From Incurvaria masculella (lineage: Eukaryota; Arthropoda; Insecta; Lepidoptera; Incurvariidae): DNA of 64,000 nucleotides. Shown piece by piece: positions 13,201 through 25,200 of the stretch; within the stretch, counting starts at the first letter, position 1, and every line of letters starts with the position of its first letter. Below the pieces are notes generated by a model that saw only the letters and a list, made by a program, of their open reading frames with translations, was not told the origin of the DNA and made no database searches. A program made the translations under genes and the position numbers. The stretch is from assembly GCA_946894095.1 (NCBI GenBank), contig OX335665.1:4226001-4290000 (forward strand), read 5' to 3'.

Positions 13201-16200
13201 CCTGGTTTCGGTTATGACTATTTATCTCAGCCTTAGTTTCTGTTACGACTATTTATCTCAGCCCTAGTTTCTGTTACCACTATTCTCAGCCCTTATTTCT
13301 GTTATGACTATTTATTTCAGCCCTAGTTTCTGTTACAACTATTTATCTCAGCCCTAGTTTCGGTTATGACTATTTATCTCAGCCTTAGTTTCTGTTACGA
13401 CTATTTATTTCAGCCCTAGTTTCGGTTATGACTATTTATCTCAGCCTTAGTTTCTGTTACGACTATTTATCTCAGCCCTAGTTTCGGTTATGACTATTTA
13501 TCTCAGCCTTAGTTTCTGTTACGACTATTTATCTCAGCCCTAGTTTCTGTTACGACTATTTATCTCAGCCCTAGTTTCGGTTATGACTATTTATCTCAGC
13601 CTTAGTTTCTGTTACGACTATTTATCTCAGCCTTAGTTTCTGTTACGACTATTTATCTCAGCCCTAGTTTCTGTTACCACTATTCTCAGCCCTTATTTCT
13701 GTTATGACTATTTATTTCAGCCCTAGTTTCTGTTACGACTATTTATCTCAGCCCTAGTTTCGGTTATGACTATTTATCTCAGCCTTAGTTTCTGTTACGA
13801 CTATTTATCTCAGCCTTAGTTTCTGTTACGACTATTTATCTCAGCCCTAGTTTCTGTTACCACTATTCTCAGCCCTTATTTCTGTTATGACTATTTATTT
13901 CAGCCCTAGTTTCTGTTACAACTATTTATCTCAGCCCTAGTTTCGGTTATGACTATTTATCTCAGCCTTAGTTTCTGTTACGACTATTTATCTCAGCCTT
14001 AGTTTCTGTTACGACTATTTATCTCAGCCCTAGTTTCTGGTACGACTATTAATCTCAGCCCTATTTTCTGTTACGACTATTTATCTCAGCCCTAGTTTCT
14101 GTAACGGCTATTTATCCCAGCCTTAGGGAATGTTTGGACCTTACCTCCTTCTCCTGCTTGACGGGCGGCGAGGAGTCCGGTCGGTTCGCCGGCCCGCTCG
14201 TGTTCTCGTCCTGAGCCGGAGAGCTCCCGCCCTCGCCCGTCTCCTCTTTCTCATCTGCGCAAACAACACACAAGGTCACGCATTGTGCGCCCAACGACAC
14301 CCCCATACATACGACCAATGGTAATTTGTGTGCAAATATTACAGCACGCACACGCATACACACCCTCACACCCTCGCAGCCCCTTTCACACTGCCTCACA
14401 CATAGGTCGTAGCTGAAAAACAGCAGGCCGTATAGTTAGACTAGCAAGGCAAGCTAATTGCCAAGCCATTTGGCTATTCACACTATCAACAAAGTCTTTA
14501 TCTAAATAAATACGAAAGATAATAAATATAAAGAGTTTGAGCTTAATTTAGATTTTATCATTTGATTTTGTAGCCTCCGTCACAGCATACTTGTTTTACT
14601 TCTTCTAGAGATATCTTCTCAAAAATCCCCTACGATTTTATGAATATAAAAAAAAGATTATTCCCTGAAGGTGGGTGGTAAGGCAACCATAAGCTATACA
14701 AATCGACATCAGAAGGAAGGCAGCATGCTTGTATCATCAGAAACATCAGCTCTGCACATCGCATGTGTTTCATCACTGTCAAATTGTAATAACCATTGTT
14801 TACAATCTCGATAAAAAAAAATGTGACGACGTGGAATGGCTCATACCACACCCCTGTTTAAAGAACAACATGAATCGATAATCCGGTGCACATTGCTTCA
14901 GCCCCCTCAATAATCCAGCATTTTAAAACAGGACGATAGTCCAAAATGACAGCCCCTAATTCTTATTAAATTACCACGGTCGTTTAACATGGAGCAGTCG
15001 ACATATAGCTTCGCTGCCGCTGGGTCTGCCTCCTCAACAACGGACAGAATGATATGCGGGGTCGGAGAAAGTCTCCGCCTGCTGAGTGAAAAGCCGTGAT
15101 AGACTAGGAGGTCGCGACAAAAATGGTACCGATAACGTAAATGGCTGAAACTGGGTTCACAGGTTAAAGACCAACCCTCTGAAGGTAAATGTGTCAGTCT
15201 GCCTGTGCCAAGTGGTTGCGTTAGGTAAATAAGTCGCCTGAAAAAGTAATTATGGTGACAATAAATATATATGATAAGTTAAATAGCTGCAAATAACGAA
15301 GCATGAAAGTATCAGTACATACTTGCTTAGCAATACCAAAACTGAACAAATTTCTGTTTGTGTTTCGTAGTCATCGGCGATTTAGGTTATAGATATAACT
15401 TAAGGTGTATGTAAGTATTTAATAAAAAAACCGACTAGTTATTATTGCATAATTAATAAGTATCAATGTTTCTAGACAATCGGTATATTCATCAGCAGGT
15501 ACATACCAACATCTATTTTTTATAGCCAATCCAGATAACGCAATCACTTGGACCAGGCAAAACGACCCATTTAGCATCACAGCGTTGGTCTCTAGCATGT
15601 GAACCCAGATTCAGCCATTTACCTTATCGTGACCAAAAATGTCGTGACCTCCCGGAATACGAGTTTTTTCAAATCGTGCTCCGCCCTGGGAGAACATTCG
15701 AGGGTGCCGGTCCATCGTGCCCGCACCGCATTCTCTCACAGACACAAACGTACGCACCGTCGTCGCGCTCGTCGTCGGAGGGCGGCTGGCGCGGGTGGTC
15801 AAACAGGTCTGGGATGAACTGGCGCAGCAGCTGCTTGATGCGACGCTTCTCCGCCTTCTGGATGGCGGTCTGGCGGCGTGCGTGGTGGATCAGCAGGTCG
15901 GCGGCGTCTCGCAGGATCTTTATGCCTGGAGTGGAGTGCATAATGCATTAATTGTAAATTTTCGTCAATTCATGTTAGTTCGTAATGTGAACGTTGAAAA
16001 AAAAATAGTGGAGTTTCTTGCCAGTTCTTCTTCGCTGTGTTTTGTTTTGCTGAACTGGCCAAAGTTAAAATATGACAAAGCAAATACAATACACCACTGC
16101 AATAAATCAATACATCATACAGCTTCCGAAGGTTTACAAGTAGAGTTGTAGAGATATTGAACAAGCTCCCCGAAGACGTAATGAATGCTAACTCAACCGT

Positions 16201-19200
16201 CAATTCAAAGACCGTTTGGACACTCATTTTAAAAGAAAATAAAACAAAGAAACATTAATCTATATTACAATGGCAATTGACTAAAAAATAAAAACATTTA
16301 TGTGTCACCAAATACTACATAAATAAACAAATGCAAACAAAACACGATGAACTTAAAAATAATGAAAAATAAGACTTAAGACTGTCTAAAATAAATAAAC
16401 ACGGGTTCGAATCACAGAGTACGCCTCTTTCTTTGTTAAGGCTTGTTCGACTCATACACCAACAAATCCTCGAAAACATTTCATAACAAACCGAGTTGTA
16501 TGCTAGGCAGCCTCAATGGACCAGTGGCGTGACACTTCGGCGATCGCTCTCCGAAGTTAAGCAACGCCGGGTCCGGTCTGGTCTTGGCTGGCCGTGGTTC
16601 GGATTCCACGTTAAACTGTAGGTCCCCTTCCTTACTTACTAGGTGGTAGGGTTTATCCCGCCCGGGTTGGTACCATCGCATTGGATGAACGATGGTCGAA
16701 GCGGCAATGAAAATTGTTCGTGTTTTCCATCCAGTTCAATGTAGCTGTGCAATATAAGGAAGGTCCTGGCATGGCACCTAGTTCCCATGTGGTGTGTTGG
16801 GCTAATACCATGACAGAAGGTGTGGTATTAGCCATCCATGTCAAGTCACATAAACAAAAAAAGGCAAGTCCCTGCACCGCTAGGCTACGAGTATTTATAC
16901 AAACAAGCCACTTCTCCAGTACCCACCTTCCTGGCGGCTCTCGACGCCGTACGAGACCGTGAGGTGCGGGCCGGGCCGGCCGGCCGCGAACTGCCCCTCC
17001 ATGTCGCTGAAGAGGCTCTTCGAGCGGAGCGCCTTCAGGTCGTTCTGCTTGAAGTTGATGCCCTGGTGGTCGAGCGACTTCAGGTAGTACTTCTCGTTCT
17101 GCTCGCGCCACTGCTTGTTGAAGCCCTGCAAGGGGGAGGCCATCTTAATAATAATAATAATGTTTATTGCACGATAAAGTGTACAAAAGGTAGAGCTTAA
17201 TGCCTAAAGTCATTTTCTACCAGCCTACCTTACAATATTGAGAACAGAAAAAAGGTAGACGCAAATAAAAAGAGAAAAAAAAACAGAACAACTATACAAC
17301 ATATAGGAATTTTAAGTGCTTAAATATAACACATATTAATAATTATATATATTATAAAAGTTCGCGACATTCCCGAAAGGGGGCTATTTTGGGTCGCATA
17401 CTGATTCCGAAAACAAAGGATTTATCTTGTTTTGAGCTTTTGTTTTAAAACTTTCGATTTCTAATACTAGTAAGAAAACATAGTATTTCGTATAATAGCC
17501 CAATACACCACATTCCCGAAGGAATCTGGTGCCATGTCAGGACCTTCCCTTTATGAGCACAGCTACATTGAACTGGATAGAAAACACGGACAATTTTTCA
17601 TTGCCGCTTCGATCATCTTTTCATCCAATGCGATGGTACCAACCCGGGCGGGCTTAAACCCTACCACCTAGTAGGGGAAGGGGACCTACGGTTTTACATG
17701 GATTCCGAACCATGGAGCAGCTCGCATTCGTGACGAAATGCACTTATCGAACTCGGAAAGAGAAAGACAGTGCTGCATGTCGGTATTGAACCCAGGCCTC
17801 TGGTACGCTAGGCCAGTCCCTGCGCCACTAGGCTACGAGCCGCTCAATCTCAATATCATACTACAGACCATCTAAACTCTCTCTTATATGTAATAAAGCT
17901 TATTCATTCTCATAACGCTATGCAATGAAAAAGATAATCACCACGAAAAGCTCGCCGCTGTCCCGGTGAGGTGGACAGAGATGATAGAGCATCAATCACA
18001 GCAAATTCTTTTAGACACGATATTATCAATAACTTCTCCGAAACTTTCTGTTTTATGCCACTATCTTTGGTAGAGTGATTCTTGCAAAATCTCTAGAAAA
18101 GTTAATGGACAAAAATCGACATCAGAAGGAAGGCAGCATGCTTGTATCATCAGAAACATCAGCTCTGCACATCGCATGTGTTTCATCATTGTCAACTTAT
18201 TCTATCCCATTATTTTCATCTTGAAATCTAAAAAGATTATAATTCAAAGTTGATATTAAAAGGATATGTTTATAATTTTTAAATAACAATAAAACAAACA
18301 TTGCTTTTAGTTCCTGTTAAACAGGGTTTTTCTATCCATTTTGACGTAAAATAATCTTCATTTGAAGCCAAAGATTTCGGTAAAACGGTTAAAACGGAAT
18401 TTTTGGACTGTTCTCTCAAAAGGGGTCTGTACCCAAAGGGTGCCAACGGAACCCTATTACTAAGCCTCCGCTGTCCGTCCGTCCGTCCATCCGTCCGTTT
18501 GTCCGTCCATCTGTCCGTCTGTCCGTCCGTCTGTCCGTCACACAGGTGTGGTGTGTTTGTGTGGTGTGTCGGAACCCTATTACTAAGCCTCCGCTGTCCG
18601 TCCGTCCGTCCGTCCGTCCATCCGTCCGTTTGTCCGTCCATCTGTCCGTCTGTCCGTCCGTCCGTCCGTCACACAGGTGTGGTGTGTTTGTGTGGTGTGT
18701 CACATTCGTGATGTGAAAATTTGCCGCTATAACAACAAACACGTAAAATAAAAAATATATAAAAACAAAAGTGGGGAGGCATACAAAAGATGTGATTTTT
18801 ATGTGTTAAATCTTGTACGATGGTACGGAACCCTTCGCGTGCGAGTCCGACTCGCACTTGGCCGGTTTTTTGTAATATAAGTACCTTTTAATAATCAACA
18901 ATTGATTTAATACGAGTCATATATATTTGATGATCCCGTGATTGCCGTACAGAACAAGAACATACCTTCTGAGCCTCTCGCCACTCGTCCTCTTTGGCCT
19001 TGAGCCGTCGCAGTACGACCGGCACAGCCACCTGGGGGTTCTTCTTGAGTCCCGCAATGATGTCCGTGGCCTGAGACAACAAAACCAACAATGTCATTCC
19101 ATGTACACATATAATATTATGTTTCAGAGCTGTCACTCTAGGAACAAGCGACCTAGCTTTATTCATTAAGTTGATGACGGATTTTACACAAGAGATTACT

Positions 19201-22200
19201 TGTAATACTATACATTATATTGTTGTATTAGCAACTTAGTTAGTTGTGAGTAATGAACACTGTTTTGTTTCTTGTGTTTTTGGTTCTGTCCTAATCTGTT
19301 TGACCAAAGAATTTTTTGGCAGTAGTATTTATAATATAAGTGTGTATTTCGTAAATGTGAAAAGAAAAAATATGTTAAGATGATGGAATCCGCGGATCCA
19401 TCAGTTTGTGACGTAACTTAGTGTAGTTTCGACTACCGTAAATTAAATGAAATTTGAATAACTTTATTGAGACGCAGTCTATAATTTTCTTTCTTCAAAA
19501 TTAAAACTGCCTGACCCAAACTTTCCCCGTTCCCCTGTTTATTTTGTATTTGTATTTTGTATTTTATTCATCATCCATAGACAGCTTGCTGCACTCGGAA
19601 TCGTCACATTTCTATATTTCATAAAAATCATTAACATTTCATAAAAATCAGTAACAGACATATGCACTTTAACTTTCCATAATATGTAAGTTACGACACA
19701 GAAATTATATACAATCTTGACTACATTGTTTTTACGAATATGAGTTTAAAGAATTTATGTATAGCATTCTAGATGACTCGGTTAGGAAATAGGCTGACAA
19801 TATATACAACAGAAACTGTTAAGACAATTAATTGTTAGTAAACCTTAAATTTAGTGACGCCTATGGAATTAATGACCACGGAATAAATTTAATTTAATTT
19901 GAAACATTTTCAAGCTATATTTCAGTTTATTAACAAAGACTGATATGAGAGTGTCGTAATATTGATATGTTTCATAAAACATTTTAAATGACCTCTGTTA
20001 CAGATGATCTACTTCACATTACGTGGGGTTTTAGCAAGTTAACCCCTGCAGAGGCGATGTACGACAAAGGAAACAAATCAAAACTGAAAATGTTTTCTTT
20101 GAACCCACTAATCTCTGCAACTAACAGACAGATTTGTTTTTTTTAATTTAATAGCCCAATTCTGAGAGAATGTTTATTAATTTAATTTATTTTAGAAAGA
20201 CTGCCTAGGCTGATGTGTCTAAATCATTTTCAAGTATGCCAAACGAAATCATTTCCAAAACGAAATCCTTGAACCTTGAAAATTTTATTTACCTTTATAT
20301 CTTGATATTTTTTTATGCATAAAAATTTACTTTTCTTAAAAGATTTTCCTTCAGTTAATACTATGTTGTTGTTGCATCATATGTTATTTTTATACTAGTT
20401 TGCTTCTTTCATTTTGTTTTATTGGTGATTTCCGCTACCTCAAAATTTGTTTGTGTACCTTTTAGATAAGTTCACTTAAAACCAGCTGCGATGGAACTAA
20501 TATGTTCTATCGCAACGTGCCGCGTGAAATCCTTTTTGACAATTAATTCAAATTCAATATGTTACTTTTTAGGGTTCAGGGTGAAAACGGAACCCTTACT
20601 AAGCCTCCGCTGTCCGTCCGTCCATCCGTCTGTCACAGGGCTGTATCTCATGAACCGTAATAGTTAAGCAGCTGAAATGTTCACAGAAGTGTGTATTAAT
20701 TTTGCCGCTATAACAACGAATAGGTAAAATTTAAAAATAATAAAAAAAACGAGTTATTATTTTGTTAAATCTTGTACGATGGTACGGAACCCTTCGTGTG
20801 CGAGTCCGACTCGCACTTGCCCATTGGCACTTTTTAAGTGTAATCGATTATGTAATTGTTGAATAAATGTATTTTCTTTCTTTCTTTCATATTAGTAAAA
20901 TTAGCGCACGCGCGTTCGATCGTACCACCTTCTCTCCGTAGATGCGCCGCAGCGCGCGCTGGTGTATCGTCGGCGACGTCCCGCCGAGGCAGTCGTCCAG
21001 CCGGAACTTGCCGACGTCCTCGCCCGTCATGCGCGACATCTTCTTCTGCACGCCCTCGAGCACGCGGATCGTGGACGCGTTCGTCTCTATCACGACGTCC
21101 AGCTGCGAACATCGCACGCGACGCGTTAGTATGATACAGAGCGGAGAGCGGAGCACTGATTCTAGCTCGGCAGGGCTGAGATAAATAGTCCTCTTAGGTT
21201 CTAATAATTAGTCCTAATAGGTCCCCTTTACCAACGCATTGGATGAAAAGATGGTCGAAGCGGCGATGAAAAATTTTCCGTGTTTTCCATCCAGTTCAAT
21301 GTAGGTGAAAGGCAAGATCCTAGCATGGCACTTACTTGGGAATGTGGTGTTTCGGCTAACATCATAACTGTAGTTGTGTGGTATAAGCCATCCATGAAAA
21401 ACTGCACACTTTTTCCACATGGTGAAGTCAAGAAAAAAAAAAGCAAGCCAAATAAGTAAATAAAACAAATAACTAAGTGAACTGAAAGCGAATAAGTCAC
21501 AAAAAATAAATATCTTGTAATACATCAATGAACTATGTATGTACTCGATTCAGATACATCAGTCTAGGCTGCCTGTCTAATATAAAATAAATAAATATAT
21601 ATATATATATTTGGACATTCAGTAATAGTTATGTGAATTGTTAGTGTTGGCTTTCTAGGATTGCTTCCAGTGAAGCCACACCTAATAGTTTACAAAGGTG
21701 AAGGGATCCTCTTGTTATGAGGTCTTGAGGAATTCTCCTCTTCAATCGGCGATATGTGGGCTTTTCATCCATCAGGTGGGTAGCCAGGAAGTTTGGGTGA
21801 GTTCTAATGCGCTCTTTATATCGTTGTGTTAGTTTTTTTGCCTCTTCTGTGACTGTAGGGATAGATAAGTCATCGTGCAGTAAGTTATTCGTGATGTACC
21901 AGGGCGCATCCACAATTATTCTGAGCATTTTTGACTGAAACCTTTGCAAAATTGCAAAGGTTTCAGTCAATAAATAATAATTCAAAAATAAATAAACCTC
22001 AAAGCGCTCGTCCTCACAGCGGTAGATGTACTCCTCGTACTGCGTCTTGCGGCTCGTCACGAACGTCGAGTCCTCGCTCCACGTCGGGAACGAGACCCAC
22101 GCGTCGTTGAGCACCGCGCGGCAGAGCGGCGTGCGGCCCGAGCAGCGGCGCGACGCCGCGTCGGCGGAGCCGCGCGGCAGCGCGCAGTACGACGTGCCGA

Positions 22201-25200
22201 GCCGCTTGCACGTGGTGAGGTCTGCGGGCGGACAGGTGCGGTCACATTCCCCGAAATGCGTACATTGCAAATATCCCAGAGAAAGCGAATACAGTGAATA
22301 CTTGTGTTCCGAATTGATACCACTGCTCATAAGCAACAATCGCACGATATCAAATCGGAACGAATTTGAGCAGAAATATGCGTCAGAGCCTAACCTAACT
22401 ACCTCCAAAATACCTTGCAAGTCTCGAGAGTCTAAAAGGCCTAGAATTGTCTAATTAGACTAACAAAGGCCTACGTTATTACAGAATACAGTTGCATAAA
22501 ATCAAAGAACTACAGATAAACACGCCTAATGACAGCTTGATGACAGCCATTTGACAGCGTACACGGCGCACATGCTCTCAACCGTGGGCGCTTTGCACGA
22601 TCTGTGCGCGGTCTAGAGTCACGTCCCTTAGGTCAACATGACGTTCACAGGAGTGAGAGAAGCAATTCGAAATAGTTTGTTTACGCGTACATTGTTGCAT
22701 TCTCTTCTTCATGATTGTTGGTGGTGTGGCTCTTGGCCCCTCCAAGCGCAAGCGGCTCCACGGACCTATTTTTGAAATGATCGCTACCAAAGGGGGATGA
22801 AAACTCAAAGCTTATTGTAGATTGAGCGACCTCCCCTTAAAAACTTCAAAACAGTAATTCCTGTCATGTTTGATTTACGAATTTTTAGATGAAATAAGTA
22901 CTCCATGATGCAGCTAGAATAAGGTTTACAGGAACGGAAGAGTTTGTCCTTCAAACAAATTTAAATGTCATTGCAAAGCACAAAGTATGAAACGAAAAAT
23001 TATAGGTTATGTTTTTTTGATATTTCCTTTCCCAAGACTTCTTTCGATTAGCATTATTAAGAACAATTTATTTTCGGAATACCATCGAGAAAATTGAGTA
23101 ATTTCAATTACATAGGTTGAGTAAATAAAATTTTCAAATCTATTCTGTTTTATTTTGTATGGCATCTGACAGATTACCAGATCTTTAAGAGAGTCGTTGC
23201 CATATCCATTCCCTATGCTCATGCTCTTAATGTTTTACTAGGTTTTTGAAATTTTGGATTATAAAATATATCGAAGAAATGTTTGTACGTTAAATTTTTC
23301 TTTTATATTACTTAAAATATTGACTAAATAACATTTGAAAAAAGTTTTCTTTTTTAGGTTCATTTTCGACTTTTTTTACTGAAAAATACAGATATTTACA
23401 TAAAAATCAAAACATACGGACAGAGAATGAAGCTTGCTCAAGAGAAGAAAAAAAAATTGATTAATATCTGACAATGTTTAGGGACAGAGAAACTTTACGG
23501 CCTGGAAGACGATTTCGCTATTTAAATGGCAGTCTCCGGGCAAAATTGTGCCTTGGCCAATGGACAAAGAATGCATTTCTTAAAATTTTCAAATTTTATA
23601 TTTACTGTGTTAGGGCCTGGAAGACGATTTCGCTATTTAAATGGCAGTCGCCATGCAAAATTGTGCCTTGGCCAATGGACAAAGAATGCATTTTTTTTAA
23701 TTTTCAAATTTTATATTTACTGTGACTTCACGACCGCCTTAAGGTCAGCCCGTAAGCACCTGAAAATTTCGCCTCCTATACAAACGTAGTTTACTAATAA
23801 TTTGAAAACCACTGTTCCAACTTACTTGATATTTTGTATCTAATATTAAGCTACAAATGTCTGTGTCTGCATGCCTTTGTTTTTTCGGTAAATGTATTCT
23901 GGGTCAAACCACAGAGAAAACAAAATTCGTATGAAGATTTTCTTTTTGCATTCATTTCATTCGGTTTGGATTTTTCAAAAAAAACAAAAGCATGCAGACA
24001 CAGATATTTGTTACCTGATGTTAGATATTAAATATCAATTTAATTGGAATAGCGGTTTCCCAATGATTAGTAAACTACGTTTGTATGGGGAGCATAGCTT
24101 ACGGGCCGTTCTTAAGGTGAGCTCGCTTAGACGCCACCTGTTGTGATAAATAATCAGTTATCTCCCCGTTGCCAGTCCCAATTGATCTGGATAATCGACA
24201 TTCTACTGCCCCATTTTTTGTTGCCATCGTCAGCCACCGCAAATCCAAAATCCCAACTCACCGATATCCATCGCGGCGTCGCCCTGAGCGCGGTCGTGGC
24301 GGAACTGCGCGCCGAGCGGTCCCACCGTCTCATACCGCACCGCCGGCCGAGCGGCCTCCGCGCTCGCCGCCGCCGCCGCCGCGCCGCATGGAGCGCTGGT
24401 GAGGCCGCCTGTGACGGGTACAGCGGGTCATTGGGAGTTCCGCGGTGCTGGTGTAGTTATAGATCGGGGAGGAGGGGGGGGGGGGTCAGAAGGAAGGCAG
24501 CATGCGGTCTCTCATCAGAGGTTCAGAGCAGCACATCACATGTGTTTCATCATAATAATATAACTAAGATGATTCGAAATGCCATAATTCGGGCCTATTT
24601 AAAAAATACGTAAATTAACTACCCAGCGCAGATTCTTTGTGATTTTTCACACCATATAAGCTACGGCCTGACTTCTATTAAACGAGAATGCCCAAATCCA
24701 GGCCCCTTGAAAATCATTTGCGTCTTTTATTGACACATTTGCACATTGACGATTAATATATGTTAATTATTTAAACATATTTCAAACGATCTCCATTTTT
24801 CACGGCCCGTTACTCGTTGAATAATAAAAAGGTATCATTCACAATTACTTCTTTTCCTACTAACAATATGAATAAGACAAGGACAGAATATCGCATCGTA
24901 CTTCCGTTGTCACAAGACGTGTTTGGGTAGCCTGCTCCATGCGATTCGTCCGGTAAAAGAAAAAAAAAATATCTTAAAATTAACGTTTTGTCAGCCTCAG
25001 TGGCCCAGTGGCGCGACACTTCGGCGATCGCTCTCCGAAGTTAAGCAACGCTGGGTCCGGTCTGGTCTTGGATGGGTGACCATTAGTCCGTTGAGAGAGG
25101 CTGGCCGTGGTTCGGATTCCACGTTAAACTGTAGGTCCCCTTCCTTACTTACTAGGTGGTAGGGTAAATCCCGCCCGGGTTGGTACCATCGCATTGAATG

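Noticed and set aside
12509..14127. CRISPR-like array
   Set aside because: Units are contiguous with no unique spacers and this is animal nuclear DNA; it is a minisatellite.
18279..18711. Asp/Gly/Thr-rich or Pro/Ser/Val-rich repeat proteins
   Set aside because: Translation of the tccg microsatellite in family B in both strands; low-complexity artefact.
22026..22454. Plus-strand frame opposite exon 16
   Set aside because: Antisense shadow of the Sin3A HDAC-interaction exon extended through a MITE.
24991..25080. True 5S rRNA gene
   Set aside because: Only part of 5S similarity, followed by SINE body and A tail, in four dispersed copies; it is a 5S-headed SINE.
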